From: Paludibaculum fermentans_A
Lineage (GTDB): Bacteria > Acidobacteriota > Terriglobia > Bryobacterales > Bryobacteraceae
Length of the DNA stretch: 64,000 nucleotides
Assembly (NCBI RefSeq): GCF_051172195.1
Contig: NZ_JBPJAQ010000001.1
Location: 1,674,001 to 1,738,000, forward strand
Reading direction: 5' to 3'
Below, one piece after another: positions 24,865 through 33,664 of this stretch. The position numbers were made by a program, and so were the translations under genes. The notes under the pieces were generated by a model. It did no database searches. It saw nothing but the letters and a program-made list of their open reading frames with translations, and was not told the origin of the DNA. Numbering within the stretch: position 1 is the first letter of the stretch; every line of letters begins with the position of its first letter.

Positions 24865-26742
24865 ATGACCAGACGTGACCTGTTTGGCGCCGTGGCCCTG
24901 GCGGGCATGCTTTCGGAGGAGGGCATGCCCGCGGCGAGCGGAGAGTTCTATTTGCCTTGGCTGAATGCGCTGGTGAAGGGCTACCTGACCAACGCGAAGA
25001 AGACGAGTGACAGCCTGGCGGTGTGTGACTTCGAAGGCGGCAGCAAGAGGCCGGATGGGCTTTCGCGATCGGGGAAGACGTATTGCAGCGTGTCGCGGAT
25101 GCTGCCCGCGCTGGCGGCGTGCGTGGCGGCCGGGCGGGATGCGGACGGGGCGCTGTTCCAGGCGATTCTCGGGGTGTACCGGCATGCGTTCGATCCGGTG
25201 CATCGGGACTACTGGGGAGCGCCCCCGGCGGACAAGCCGGATCTGCGGCAGGTGGAGTCGTCGCTGATTGCGTGGGTCTTGTGGTTGTTGAGGGACCGGT
25301 TGCCGGGCGCACTGACGGCGGCGGAGCGCGGGAATGTGCAGCAGTGGCTGGCGTCCTGCACGGTGCGTGAGGTGCGGTACAACAATTTTGCGTGGTTCAC
25401 GGCGGTGAACAACGCGGTGCGGCTGGTGCTGGCCGAGCGCTGGAGTGAGTTCCATGGGGATGAAGCGTTCATGCTGGACGATTTGCGGGCTATGGACGCG
25501 ATGTATGCGGGCGACGGCTGGTATACGGATGGCAAGGGTACGCACATTCACGATTACTACTCGTTCTGGGTATTCGCGAGCCACTACCTGTATTGGCGCG
25601 AGATTATCGGGGCGAAGTACCCGGAGTGGAACAGCCGGTTTGAGGGGCGGGTGAAGGCGTTGATGCTGCACGCGCCGGAGCTGTTCTCGGCGAGCGGGGC
25701 GCACGCCATGATGGGCGTCTCGCTGGTGTACCGGTTCGCAGTGCTGACGGCGCTGGTGCTGGCGTACCGGCAGGGATTGTGGCCGCATTCGGCGGGGCTG
25801 GTGCGCGGGTTGGTGCGCCGCAATATGGGGTTCTTCTGGGGGCATGGAGCGTTCGACGGGCAGAAGGGCAAGCTGCGGGAGACGATCTCCGAAGTGGGCA
25901 CGCCGGAATTCGCGGAGTCGTATATCGACAACGGACACCCGTACTGGGGCATGCAGGCGTTTGCGTTTCTGCTGATCCCGCGCGGCGATGCATTCTGGAG
26001 CGCGAAGGAGGAAGAACTCCCTTGTGAGAAAAGAGATTTCGTCACGGCGCTGGCCGGGCCCGGGGTGTTGATCTCGGGCTGCAGGAGCAGCGGCGAGTCG
26101 AGGCTGCACTTCGTGAACAACGGGCGGTTCGATGCGATCTACCGGGACCGGTACACGAAGTTCTCCTATTCCGGGCAGTTCTTCTTTTGTTTCACGAAGC
26201 GCAAGGACCGGGCCACGTGGGACAGCGCGCTGGTATTCCGGGATCCGGCGAGCGGCCTGATTGCGGGGCGTGCGGGCGTGGAGGGGGGACGCCTGGTGGA
26301 CGGCGGATATGAGACGGAGTGGTGGGCCCTGGTGGAGGGTGCACGGATTCGCGTGCGCAGCAGGATCAGGCCAGAGGGTGACAGGGAGTTCCGGACGCAC
26401 GTGGTGGAGGCTCCGGAGAGTGCGGTGGTGAGGAAGCTGGAGATCTGGGAGGGCTCGACCGCGCTGCCCTTCGCGGAGAATGAACAGATCGAGTTGAAGC
26501 GAGATGGTAAGCGGTTGGTAGCGTCGGCAGGCTTGGGCAGCGTGGGCGTGACGGCGTATGACGGTTATGACGACGCGGGTGTCGAAGAGAAGTTCGAGGC
26601 GGTTTTCGGGCGGGAGAACATACATCTGTTTGCGCCGCGCTGTGCGGTAGTCACGCTGAAAGTCGCGCTGCGACAGCCGGTGACCAAACTGGAAGCGGCG
26701 TTTCTGTGCAGGCCGGCGCGGGGGAAAGGAGCGAGGGCTTGA
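24865..26742 (+). CDS. DUF2264-family protein, probably Tat-exported, 625 aa
   Basis: The N-terminus TRRDLFGAVALAGM resembles a twin-arginine signal. Residues 25-380 match the DUF2264 alpha/alpha-barrel family (WLNALVKGYLTNAKK; YNNFAWFTAVNNAVRL; YSFWVFASHYLYW), and the remainder is a beta-rich C-terminal domain. The fold is that of many polysaccharide lyases and glycoside hydrolases, but no biochemical activity is assigned with confidence. It lies 15 bp after the TonB receptor and its stop overlaps the RidA start, so it belongs to the same operon and probably acts on the imported glycan. Confidence 0.8.
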   Translation: MTRRDLFGAVALAGMLSEEGMPAASGEFYLPWLNALVKGYLTNAKKTSDSLAVCDFEGGSKRPDGLSRSGKTYCSVSRMLPALAACVAAGRDADGALFQAILGVYRHAFDPVHRDYWGAPPADKPDLRQVESSLIAWVLWLLRDRLPGALTAAERGNVQQWLASCTVREVRYNNFAWFTAVNNAVRLVLAERWSEFHGDEAFMLDDLRAMDAMYAGDGWYTDGKGTHIHDYYSFWVFASHYLYWREIIGAKYPEWNSRFEGRVKALMLHAPELFSASGAHAMMGVSLVYRFAVLTALVLAYRQGLWPHSAGLVRGLVRRNMGFFWGHGAFDGQKGKLRETISEVGTPEFAESYIDNGHPYWGMQAFAFLLIPRGDAFWSAKEEELPCEKRDFVTALAGPGVLISGCRSSGESRLHFVNNGRFDAIYRDRYTKFSYSGQFFFCFTKRKDRATWDSALVFRDPASGLIAGRAGVEGGRLVDGGYETEWWALVEGARIRVRSRIRPEGDREFRTHVVEAPESAVVRKLEIWEGSTALPFAENEQIELKRDGKRLVASAGLGSVGVTAYDGYDDAGVEEKFEAVFGRENIHLFAPRCAVVTLKVALRQPVTKLEAAFLCRPARGKGARA

Positions 26743-27131
26743 GCAAGCAGGAGGTCCGGCATCCGGACAAGCAGGTTTCGACAGGAGCGTATTCGGCGGG
26801 CGTACTATGCGACGGCTGGCTGTACATCAGCGGGCAGGGTCCGGTGGACCTGGCGACGGGCGAGGTGCAGCGTGGCTCGATCGAAGAGGAGACGCGGTTC
26901 ACGCTGGCGCACATCGAGAAGATTCTGCAGGCGGCCGGGTGCACGGCCGGCGATGTAGTGAAGTGCACGTGCCACCTGGCGGACATGCAGGAGTTTGACC
27001 GCTTCAATGCGGTGTATGCGGAGTACTTTCAACCGATCCGCCCGGCGCGCACCACGGTGCAATCGGTGCTGTGGGGTGGGATCAAAGTGGAGATCGATGC
27101 GATTGCACGCATCCCGGAAGGAAAGAGGTAG
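26739..27131 (+). CDS. RidA/YjgF-family protein, 130 aa
   Basis: A single RidA domain of normal length with the family segments STGAYSAGV, LYISGQGPVDLATGEV and the C-terminal Arg in RPARTTV. RidA enzymes hydrolyse reactive enamines and imines to release ammonia; close relatives act in amino-compound catabolism. In a locus with hexosaminidases, it may deal with an amino-sugar-derived imine. TTG 26739 is chosen: AAAGGAG is 7 nt upstream and TTGA overlaps the DUF2264 stop. An in-frame ATG at 26706 would extend into DUF2264. Confidence 0.8.
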   Translation: MSKQEVRHPDKQVSTGAYSAGVLCDGWLYISGQGPVDLATGEVQRGSIEEETRFTLAHIEKILQAAGCTAGDVVKCTCHLADMQEFDRFNAVYAEYFQPIRPARTTVQSVLWGGIKVEIDAIARIPEGKR

Positions 27132-27133
27132 CC

Positions 27134-28456
27134 ATGACAGAACGCAGAGAGTTCATCAAGAGTGCGGTAATCGGCGCGGCCGCCGCGATGCAGGGCGCGG
27201 CCCAGGATCGCCCGCTACGGGTGGGATTCCTGGGTACGGGCAATCGCGGAGGGGCGCTGCTGGGTCCGGTGCTGCGGATTCCGTGGGTGCAGGTGACGGC
27301 GCTGTGCGATGTGGATGAGGCGGCGTTGGCGAAGGGGGTGGATCGCGTGCAGAGCGCGGGTCAGCCGAAGCCAGCGACGTTCACGGGTTCGAAGGAGGCG
27401 TACCGGCGGCTGGTGGAGAGGAACGATGTGGATGCGGTGATTGTCGCGACGCCGTGGCAGTATCACGTGCCGATGGCGGTAGCGGCGATGAAGGCGGGCA
27501 AGGCGGTGGGGGTGGAGGTGCCGGCGGCGCAGACGGTGGAGGAGTGCTGGGAGTTGCTGGAGTCGCGGGACAAGACGGGATCGCCGTGCATGATGCTGGA
27601 GAACTGGTCGTTCCGGCGGGACAATCTAGCGGTGCTGAACATGATCCGGCTGGGATTGCTGGGGGAGATTGTGCACTGCCACTGCGCGCATGGGAACGAC
27701 TGTGTGAACCGCACGCCCTGGTACTTTGACAGGCAGGGCAACGCGCGGTGGGGCGGCGAGTATCTGATCCGGCGGAATTGCGATCAGTATCCGACGCACA
27801 GCCTGGGCCCCGTGCTGAGCTGGATGGACATCAACTGCGGCGATGCGTTGGACAGCATCATCTCGGTGGCCAGCCGGTCGTTGGGGATCAATCACTATTT
27901 TGAGAAGACGCTGGGGGCGGACAATCCGGCGGCGAAGCGGCATTATGCGCAGGGGGACATCGTTTCCTCGGTGATCCGGACGAAGCGCGGAAACACGATT
28001 GTGTTGAATAACGATATGCAGCTGCCGCGGCCGTACGACAACCGCTGGATGATCCAGGGGACGGAGGGTGTGTACAGCGAGGAGCGGAACTCCATCTACC
28101 TGTGGCGGCGCAGCCCAAAGGTGCACGAGTGGGAGGCGTTTCCGCCGTATCAGGAGAAGTACGACCATACCTGGTGGAAGCCGGTGAAGTCGAACAGGCC
28201 GGGTGTAGACCAGACAGCGGCGGGCCATGGCGGCACGGATCCACTGCTGACCTACAAGTATCTGGAAGCGGTGCGGGACAAACAACCGCTGCCGCTCTCG
28301 CTGGAGGACGGGTTGACGATGAGCGTGGTGGTGCCGCTGTCGCAGGAATCGATTGCCGGCGGCAGCAAGCCGGTCTCGTTCCCGGATTTCACGCGCGGGC
28401 GATGGCAGACGGCGAAGCCATATTTCGCGGTGGATGTGGCAGTAGCGCTCGCGTAG
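27134..28456 (+). CDS. Tat-exported Gfo/Idh/MocA protein, GH109-like, 440 aa
   Basis: The N-terminus ERREFIKSAVIGAAAA is a good twin-arginine signal. A Rossmann nucleotide site follows (VGFLGTGNRG), then the Gfo/Idh/MocA C-terminal domain. The segments NWSFRRDNLAVLNMI, LGEIVHCHCAHGND and YPTHSLGPVLSW match glycoside hydrolase family 109, whose members cleave alpha-N-acetylgalactosaminides using tightly bound NAD. Export by Tat fits an enzyme that folds around its cofactor before secretion. It follows RidA by 2 bp. If GH109, it complements the GH20 enzyme of the opposite arm; an ordinary sugar dehydrogenase is the alternative. Confidence 0.82.
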   Translation: MTERREFIKSAVIGAAAAMQGAAQDRPLRVGFLGTGNRGGALLGPVLRIPWVQVTALCDVDEAALAKGVDRVQSAGQPKPATFTGSKEAYRRLVERNDVDAVIVATPWQYHVPMAVAAMKAGKAVGVEVPAAQTVEECWELLESRDKTGSPCMMLENWSFRRDNLAVLNMIRLGLLGEIVHCHCAHGNDCVNRTPWYFDRQGNARWGGEYLIRRNCDQYPTHSLGPVLSWMDINCGDALDSIISVASRSLGINHYFEKTLGADNPAAKRHYAQGDIVSSVIRTKRGNTIVLNNDMQLPRPYDNRWMIQGTEGVYSEERNSIYLWRRSPKVHEWEAFPPYQEKYDHTWWKPVKSNRPGVDQTAAGHGGTDPLLTYKYLEAVRDKQPLPLSLEDGLTMSVVVPLSQESIAGGSKPVSFPDFTRGRWQTAKPYFAVDVAVALA

Positions 28457-28483
28457 AGTGCGGGCTGAGGCGTAATCTGAATC

Positions 28484-29734
28484 ATGCGACGACGACAATT
28501 CCTGATGACTGCTTCGGCGGCGGCATCACAATCCTGGGCTGGCGCGAACGACAAAGTTCGCGTGGCCATCATCGGAGTGGGCTCAAGGGGCACAGCGCAC
28601 ATCAAGGAGATGCTGCCGGCGGGGAATATCGAAGTCGCCGCCGTGGTGGATCCGGATGGGCGGCGGACGGAGGCGGCGGCGGGGCTGGTGAAGCAGCAGA
28701 CCGGCAAGGCTCCGAGGATTGAGTCGGACATGCGGCGGGTGTTCGACGACAAGAACATCGATGCGGTGACGATTGCGACGACGAATCACTGGCACACGCT
28801 GACGGCGATCTGGGCGATGCAGGCCGGGAAGGATGTGTACGTCGAGAAGCCGGTGTCGCACAACGTGTGGGAGGGTACGAAGCTGGTGGAGGCCGCGCGC
28901 CGTTACAACCGGATGGCGGCTGGAGGCACACAGCGGCGCTGGTGGGGGCGGTTCCGGAAGGCGGTGGAACTGATTCACTCGGGCACGATCGGTGACGTAT
29001 ATCAGGGGAACTTCGTGTTTCCGGGCCGCCGGGATTCGATTGGATTCAAGCCGGTGCAGCCACCGCCGGCCTGGCTGAACTGGGACTTGTGGGTGGGGCC
29101 GGCGCCGATGCAGCCGTACCACGAGAATCTGGTGCACTATAACTGGCATTGGTTCTGGGATTTCGGCAATGGTGAGATGGGCAACAACGCGATCCACCTG
29201 CTGGACATTACGCGTTGGGCTATGAAGAAGACGCTGCCGGTGCGGGTACATTCTACGGGCGGGCGATTTGGGTACAAGGATCAGGCGCAGACGCCGAACA
29301 CGCAGAACGCGACGTGGGTGTATGAGGATGGCTCGATGATTGTGGGCCAACTGCGCGGGCTGTACACTCCGGAGACGATGTCGTGGGACTTCTTCGGCAC
29401 AAAGGGGCACCTGCACATCTTCGACGACGGGCGGGTACAGGTCACCCTGGGGCGGAACAAGCAACCGGAGCCTGAGCCGGCGTATCCGCCGGACATCGAT
29501 CACTTCAAACAGTTTGCCGAAGCGGTACGGACGCGCAACCGGAGCCTGTTGCTGGCGGAGATTGAAGAGACCGCCATTTCCACGGCGCTCTGTCACCTGG
29601 GCAACATCTCGTACCGGGTGAACCGCGACCTGCGGTTCGACCCGGCGAAGATGCAGTTTGAGGGCGACGCGGAGGCGAACGGGCTGCTGACGCGGCAGTA
29701 CAGAAGCCCGTATGTGGTGCCTAGCGTGGTTTAG
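28484..29734 (+). CDS. Tat-exported Gfo/Idh/MocA-family oxidoreductase, 416 aa
   Basis: MRRRQFLMTASAAAS is a Tat-type signal. The Rossmann motif is VAIIGVGSRG and the family lysine lies in VYVEKPVSHNVWEG. The C-terminal half includes the NWHWFWDFGNGEMGNN stretch common in secreted acidobacterial and planctomycete members. It should oxidise or reduce a sugar with NAD(P); the substrate is unknown. It lies 27 bp after the GH109-like gene and is last in this arm. Its stop overlaps the end of the convergent 717-residue gene by 4 bp. Confidence 0.83.
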   Translation: MRRRQFLMTASAAASQSWAGANDKVRVAIIGVGSRGTAHIKEMLPAGNIEVAAVVDPDGRRTEAAAGLVKQQTGKAPRIESDMRRVFDDKNIDAVTIATTNHWHTLTAIWAMQAGKDVYVEKPVSHNVWEGTKLVEAARRYNRMAAGGTQRRWWGRFRKAVELIHSGTIGDVYQGNFVFPGRRDSIGFKPVQPPPAWLNWDLWVGPAPMQPYHENLVHYNWHWFWDFGNGEMGNNAIHLLDITRWAMKKTLPVRVHSTGGRFGYKDQAQTPNTQNATWVYEDGSMIVGQLRGLYTPETMSWDFFGTKGHLHIFDDGRVQVTLGRNKQPEPEPAYPPDIDHFKQFAEAVRTRNRSLLLAEIEETAISTALCHLGNISYRVNRDLRFDPAKMQFEGDAEANGLLTRQYRSPYVVPSVV

Positions 29735-31884
29735 GAACCGGCGGCTTTGCTGGCGACGATGACGCCTCCACTGCCTCCGAAGGAGATGACCCGCGGCTGC
29801 GTGGGCGTACCGACGCGGGTGGACTGGAAGTTCAGGAAGAAACCGGCCGGGATCTGCAGGGTATCCACGATGGTGCCGTTGGGGCGCGTGACGCGGAAGT
29901 AGAAATCAGGACGCGCCTCGGATATCGGGGTTCTGCGGGTGCTGGTGGTTTCCTGGTCTGTGGTGAGATTCAGTCGAGTGGTCGTCACCACTTTGTTGCC
30001 GCCCTTGCTGGCCAGTTTGTTGCGTGGGATGTAGATGCGGATGCGGCCGGTGTGATCCGTGGTGGTGGTCTGCACGGTTTCGTCCGAGGTGCGTTCGGAG
30101 GTGGTCGCGACGGTGGTGGCGATGTCGCCGGTGGGGAGATGGTGGCTGGTGTGGGTGGTGGTTGGGCGGGGCAGGACCACGTCGTCGCCGGTGGGGGCCG
30201 GAGAGTCGCGATCCATCAGGCGCACGGTGACGCCTTTCATGGCACGGGCGATGCCGAGCGCGTCGGCGTCCTGGAAGCGCACGTAGAAATAGGTATTGAG
30301 GACATCGGCGCGGGTGCCGAGGTGGGCGGCGATGAGCATGGTGCTGTCGTCGAGGCGGATGAAGGTGCCGGTGAAGGTGGGCAGGAGGTCGGTGCCCGGG
30401 ATGGGGAAGTCGAGTTCGATGAAGGTGGGTTGGTTGTCGCCGCCGTCTGAGAGGACCAGTGAAAAGTCCTCGCTATCGAATTCCATCATGATGGTCAGCA
30501 CACCCACAACACCCAGGGCATAGCCGGCGGCAAAGCCGGAGGCGAGGCCGAGACCTTGTGTGATGATGACGGCGATGGCGGCCAGAAGGGCCAGGCCCAG
30601 GCTGGTGATGGCGCACAGGATGACGTCGGTGTTGTCGAGGTCGTTGCTGGTGTCTTTCTGGACGCGGATCCGGGTGCCTTCCAGGGTGATGGTGAGCGTG
30701 GTGGTGGTGGTGAAGCCGAGGTCGACGCCGAGGGGGCAGAGGTCGACGATCTTGCCCTTGGTGATCATTTTGATGGTGCCGTTGCCGAAGGCGATGTCGG
30801 CGCTATCGATGACGGCGTCTGGGTGGGTTTGTTTGGCGATGCGGGTGAGTTCTCCGCTGCGGGCGGCGCTTTGGACGATGAGGCGGAGGACGGAGTCGTG
30901 AAGGCGGGTGAAGAAGTTGGTATCGGCGTTGGGGAAGCGGGCCGTGAGGGTGGCTGGATTGCCCGGCGAGGGGGTGCCCTGCACCTTGATGCCGACGAGG
31001 ATGGCGTCGCCGCGCGTGAGGAGCGCTGTTTCGTGGATCTCCAGCTTGCCGATGGGGAGCGGGATGGAGGCGCTGATGGTCATGCGGAGGGTGGCGGCGA
31101 GCTTCTGCTGGAGAGCGTTCTGGAGGAGGATGGCGAAGCCGTCGGCCTGATCGGGCGCGGGGGGATTGGTGCGCTGGACGGGCGAGTTGGCATCGAGCTC
31201 AAGGCGGGCGTCCTCGCTGTTGGAGAGGTCGAGCTGGATTTCGAGATTGCGGGCTGCGATGCTGACCGGCACGACGTCTGTGACGAGGCCGACACTGAGG
31301 CGGAGGCGTCCGGTTGCGAAGGTCACGACGGTGCGAATGTCTCCAGAGACGATGTGGGAGACGCGCTCGAAATTCAGGCGGAAGGGAATGGTGAGGGCTA
31401 CGCGATCGAAGCCGTCGCGCAGGGGCGCGATGGTGGGCGGGGCCGTGATCTGGAAGCGGCTGATGCGGCCGCCGGGCTTGTCGACCACGAAGGCGCCCAT
31501 GAGGAGGTCGATCTCGCCGGAGGAGAGGATTTCGTCGAGGAAGACGGTGTCGGGGATAGTTCCGGCGGCGAGCAGGCCGGCCAGTATTTCATTGGCGGCG
31601 GAGGTCCGCATGCCGGCGCTGAATTCGTACTCACCGGGGGCGAGGGCGCGGGCGGCGAGTTGCGGGCGCTTGCCGGCCGTATAGGTGATTCTGCCCGCTT
31701 TGGCGGCGGCCTTGTTCCAGGCGGCCCGCTGGTCTGGCTTTACGACGCGGCGCGGCTTGAGGCTGGATTTGAGCGACGGGCTGAACACGCTGCCGCGCTT
31801 TTCCAGTGACGCGATGGGATCGTCGGCGGTGGCGACGGATCCGAGAAGGGGGAGAAGATCCTGTGGATTGGAAAGAGTAGGCAT
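29731..31884 (-). CDS. Orphan 717-aa protein with central hydrophobic hairpin and threonine-rich C-terminal region
   Basis: I do not recognise a family with confidence. There is no signal peptide. Residues 85-410 alternate amphipathic strands and helices in a way that recalls tubular lipid-binding (TULIP/BPI-like) proteins, for example SSGEIDLLMGAFVVDKP and FAILLQNALQQKLAATLRM. Residues 421-467 form one long hydrophobic stretch able to make a membrane hairpin. The C-terminal part (550-670) reads like a transthyretin-like beta-sandwich (VTVRLMDRD... TTDHTGRIRIYIP... PDFYFRVTRPNG) with a Thr-rich insertion (575-610). GAGGAG precedes ATG 31884. It is a single gene between two unrelated operons. 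Lipid or membrane binding is speculation. Confidence 0.7.
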   Translation of the reverse strand: MPTLSNPQDLLPLLGSVATADDPIASLEKRGSVFSPSLKSSLKPRRVVKPDQRAAWNKAAAKAGRITYTAGKRPQLAARALAPGEYEFSAGMRTSAANEILAGLLAAGTIPDTVFLDEILSSGEIDLLMGAFVVDKPGGRISRFQITAPPTIAPLRDGFDRVALTIPFRLNFERVSHIVSGDIRTVVTFATGRLRLSVGLVTDVVPVSIAARNLEIQLDLSNSEDARLELDANSPVQRTNPPAPDQADGFAILLQNALQQKLAATLRMTISASIPLPIGKLEIHETALLTRGDAILVGIKVQGTPSPGNPATLTARFPNADTNFFTRLHDSVLRLIVQSAARSGELTRIAKQTHPDAVIDSADIAFGNGTIKMITKGKIVDLCPLGVDLGFTTTTTLTITLEGTRIRVQKDTSNDLDNTDVILCAITSLGLALLAAIAVIITQGLGLASGFAAGYALGVVGVLTIMMEFDSEDFSLVLSDGGDNQPTFIELDFPIPGTDLLPTFTGTFIRLDDSTMLIAAHLGTRADVLNTYFYVRFQDADALGIARAMKGVTVRLMDRDSPAPTGDDVVLPRPTTTHTSHHLPTGDIATTVATTSERTSDETVQTTTTDHTGRIRIYIPRNKLASKGGNKVVTTTRLNLTTDQETTSTRRTPISEARPDFYFRVTRPNGTIVDTLQIPAGFFLNFQSTRVGTPTQPRVISFGGSGGVIVASKAAGS

Positions 31885-31984
31885 GGACGTGGCTCCTCTG
31901 GCGATTGCGAAGAGGTAGTGCGGATGAGGAGCGCTTCGTTACAAGAGGCGGCGGAATTGCGCGCAAGTGGCCGTTTGTTCGCCG

Positions 31985-32002
31985 AACCACCTGGCGGTGG
32001 TT
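31985..32002 (-). terminator. Hairpin after allophanate hydrolase
   Basis: AACCACC and GGTGGTT form a perfect 7-bp stem with a 4-nt loop directly after the allophanate hydrolase stop codon. There is no T-run after it, so termination strength is uncertain, but it marks the end of the six-gene operon. Confidence 0.45.
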
Positions 32003-33664
32003 TCAGGCGCGGCTTTGGAGGTAGGCTCGCCAGCCTCCGAAAGATGTGATCTCCCGGGCGCCCGTGATGCCGGAGGGTTCGCAGATGAAGCCCTTCACGT
32101 GTGTGCCGTCGTCGAGTCGAAGGGTGCCGATGCCTAACGGCGGGGGGATGAGGGCCACGAAACAGCCGAATTCGCTAACGGGGACGCTCCAGACTTCGAC
32201 CTCGATGCCGGGTCCGGCGAAGCCATCTTCGCGAACGAGGCCTGGTTTGGCGGGCGTCGAATTGGCCAGAGCGTAGAAGCGATAGTCGGGCGAAGTGCGG
32301 CAAGTCTTCACGAGGGTGGCGTCGCGTGAGGTGAGCTGGCCGTTCAAGGGCTGACCGGTGAGGTGCGCGCCGACGACGGCGACGTTGACACGCTGAGGGG
32401 GCAGGAGGCGGGCGGCCACGCGGGCGAGGGCGAGATCGGCCATGGCGGGTGCGATCAGCGTGACTCCGAAGGGCGTGCCGTTGGGCCGGAAGCCGGCGGG
32501 GATGGCCAGCGCACTGAGGTCGAGGAGGTTGACGAAGTTGGTGTAGAAACCCAGGTTGGTGTTGAGGCGGATGGGGTCGGCTTCGACTTCTTCTACTTTG
32601 TAGATGGTGCCGGTGGTGGGCAGCAGCAGGAAGTCGATGCCAGTCCAGACTGCGGCGGTTTTCGATTTCAATTCGCCCAGTTTGTATGTGGCCTGGTAGG
32701 CCTGCACCGCCGTGAGGGTGCTGGCGCTGGTGATGATCTTGCGGGTGACGGGATGCATGTCCCCGGCGTGATCGTGCACAAAGTCTTCGAGGGCGGCGAG
32801 GCGTTCGGCGACCCAGGGGCCGGAGTAGAGGAGCTCGGCCGCGGCGCGGAAGGGTTCGTAATCGACCTCGACCCGCTGGCCGCCGGCTCGTTCGCAGCGG
32901 GCGATGGCGGCTTCGAAGAGGTGGCGTGATTCGTCATCACCGAAGAACTCGAGTTGATTGGGTCGGGGTACGCCGAAACGGAAGCGGCCGCCAGACCAGG
33001 TGTCGCCGGGGTCGTGGAAGGTCCGAGTGGACCAGTCCGCGGCGTCTGGCTGGGCGGCGATGCGGAAGACGCGTTCGGCGGTGGTTAGGTCGCGCGCGAA
33101 GACGGAGACGCAGTCGAGGGTGCGGCAGGCGGGCACTACTCCAGTCATGCTGAAGGTGCCACGGGTGGGTTTGAGTCCGATGAGGTTGTTGAAGGCGGCG
33201 GGCACGCGGCCGGAGCCGGCAGTGTCGGTGCCGAGCGCGAAGTCGACGTCTTCCAGGGCGACAGAGACCGCGGAGCCGGAGCTGGAGCCGCCCGAGATGT
33301 AGCCTTCGGAGAAGACGGAAGTGCAGACGCCGTAGGGCGAGCGAACGCCGACCAGGCCGGTGGCGAACTGATCGAGATTGGTCTTGCCGATGGCGATGGC
33401 CCCGGCTGCTTCGAGGAGGCGGACGACGGTTGCCGAATGCTGCGGAGTGTAAGCGAATACCGGGCAGGCGGCCGTGGTGGGCAGGCCGGCGAGGTCGATG
33501 TTGTCCTTCACGGCGAAGGTGAGCCCTGCCAGCGGGAGGGACGGGTCCATCGCCTCGGCGCGTTGGACCACGACTTCTTCAGGCAGTAGCGAGATCCAGA
33601 CGGGTGCGGCGCCGCGTTGGCGGATGCGCTCGTAAGCCTTGCGGATGCGGTCAACGGGTGTCAT
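32003..33664 (-). CDS. atzF: Allophanate hydrolase, 553 aa
   Basis: An amidase-signature enzyme with the Lys-Ser-Ser triad: Lys in FAVKDNIDLAG, cis-Ser in the GGSSSGSAV loop and Ser nucleophile in LGTDTAGSGRVPA. The C-terminal domain of about 110 residues (from about 440, VAVVGAHLTGQPLNGQL) is the AtzF-specific one, so this is not a generic amidase. It hydrolyses allophanate to ammonia and carbon dioxide, the final step after the carboxylase. ATG 33664 overlaps the carboxylase stop by 4 nt; a 17-residue longer start lies inside that gene. Length is usual for stand-alone AtzF. Confidence 0.92.
   Translation of the reverse strand: MTPVDRIRKAYERIRQRGAAPVWISLLPEEVVVQRAEAMDPSLPLAGLTFAVKDNIDLAGLPTTAACPVFAYTPQHSATVVRLLEAAGAIAIGKTNLDQFATGLVGVRSPYGVCTSVFSEGYISGGSSSGSAVSVALEDVDFALGTDTAGSGRVPAAFNNLIGLKPTRGTFSMTGVVPACRTLDCVSVFARDLTTAERVFRIAAQPDAADWSTRTFHDPGDTWSGGRFRFGVPRPNQLEFFGDDESRHLFEAAIARCERAGGQRVEVDYEPFRAAAELLYSGPWVAERLAALEDFVHDHAGDMHPVTRKIITSASTLTAVQAYQATYKLGELKSKTAAVWTGIDFLLLPTTGTIYKVEEVEADPIRLNTNLGFYTNFVNLLDLSALAIPAGFRPNGTPFGVTLIAPAMADLALARVAARLLPPQRVNVAVVGAHLTGQPLNGQLTSRDATLVKTCRTSPDYRFYALANSTPAKPGLVREDGFAGPGIEVEVWSVPVSEFGCFVALIPPPLGIGTLRLDDGTHVKGFICEPSGITGAREITSFGGWRAYLQSRA

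Noticed and set aside
23788..26625. 945-residue open frame on the minus strand opposite the TonB receptor and DUF2264
   Set aside because: It is very rich in Arg, His and Pro with no domain pattern and lies fully opposite two well-supported genes; such frames are common antisense shadows in GC-rich DNA.
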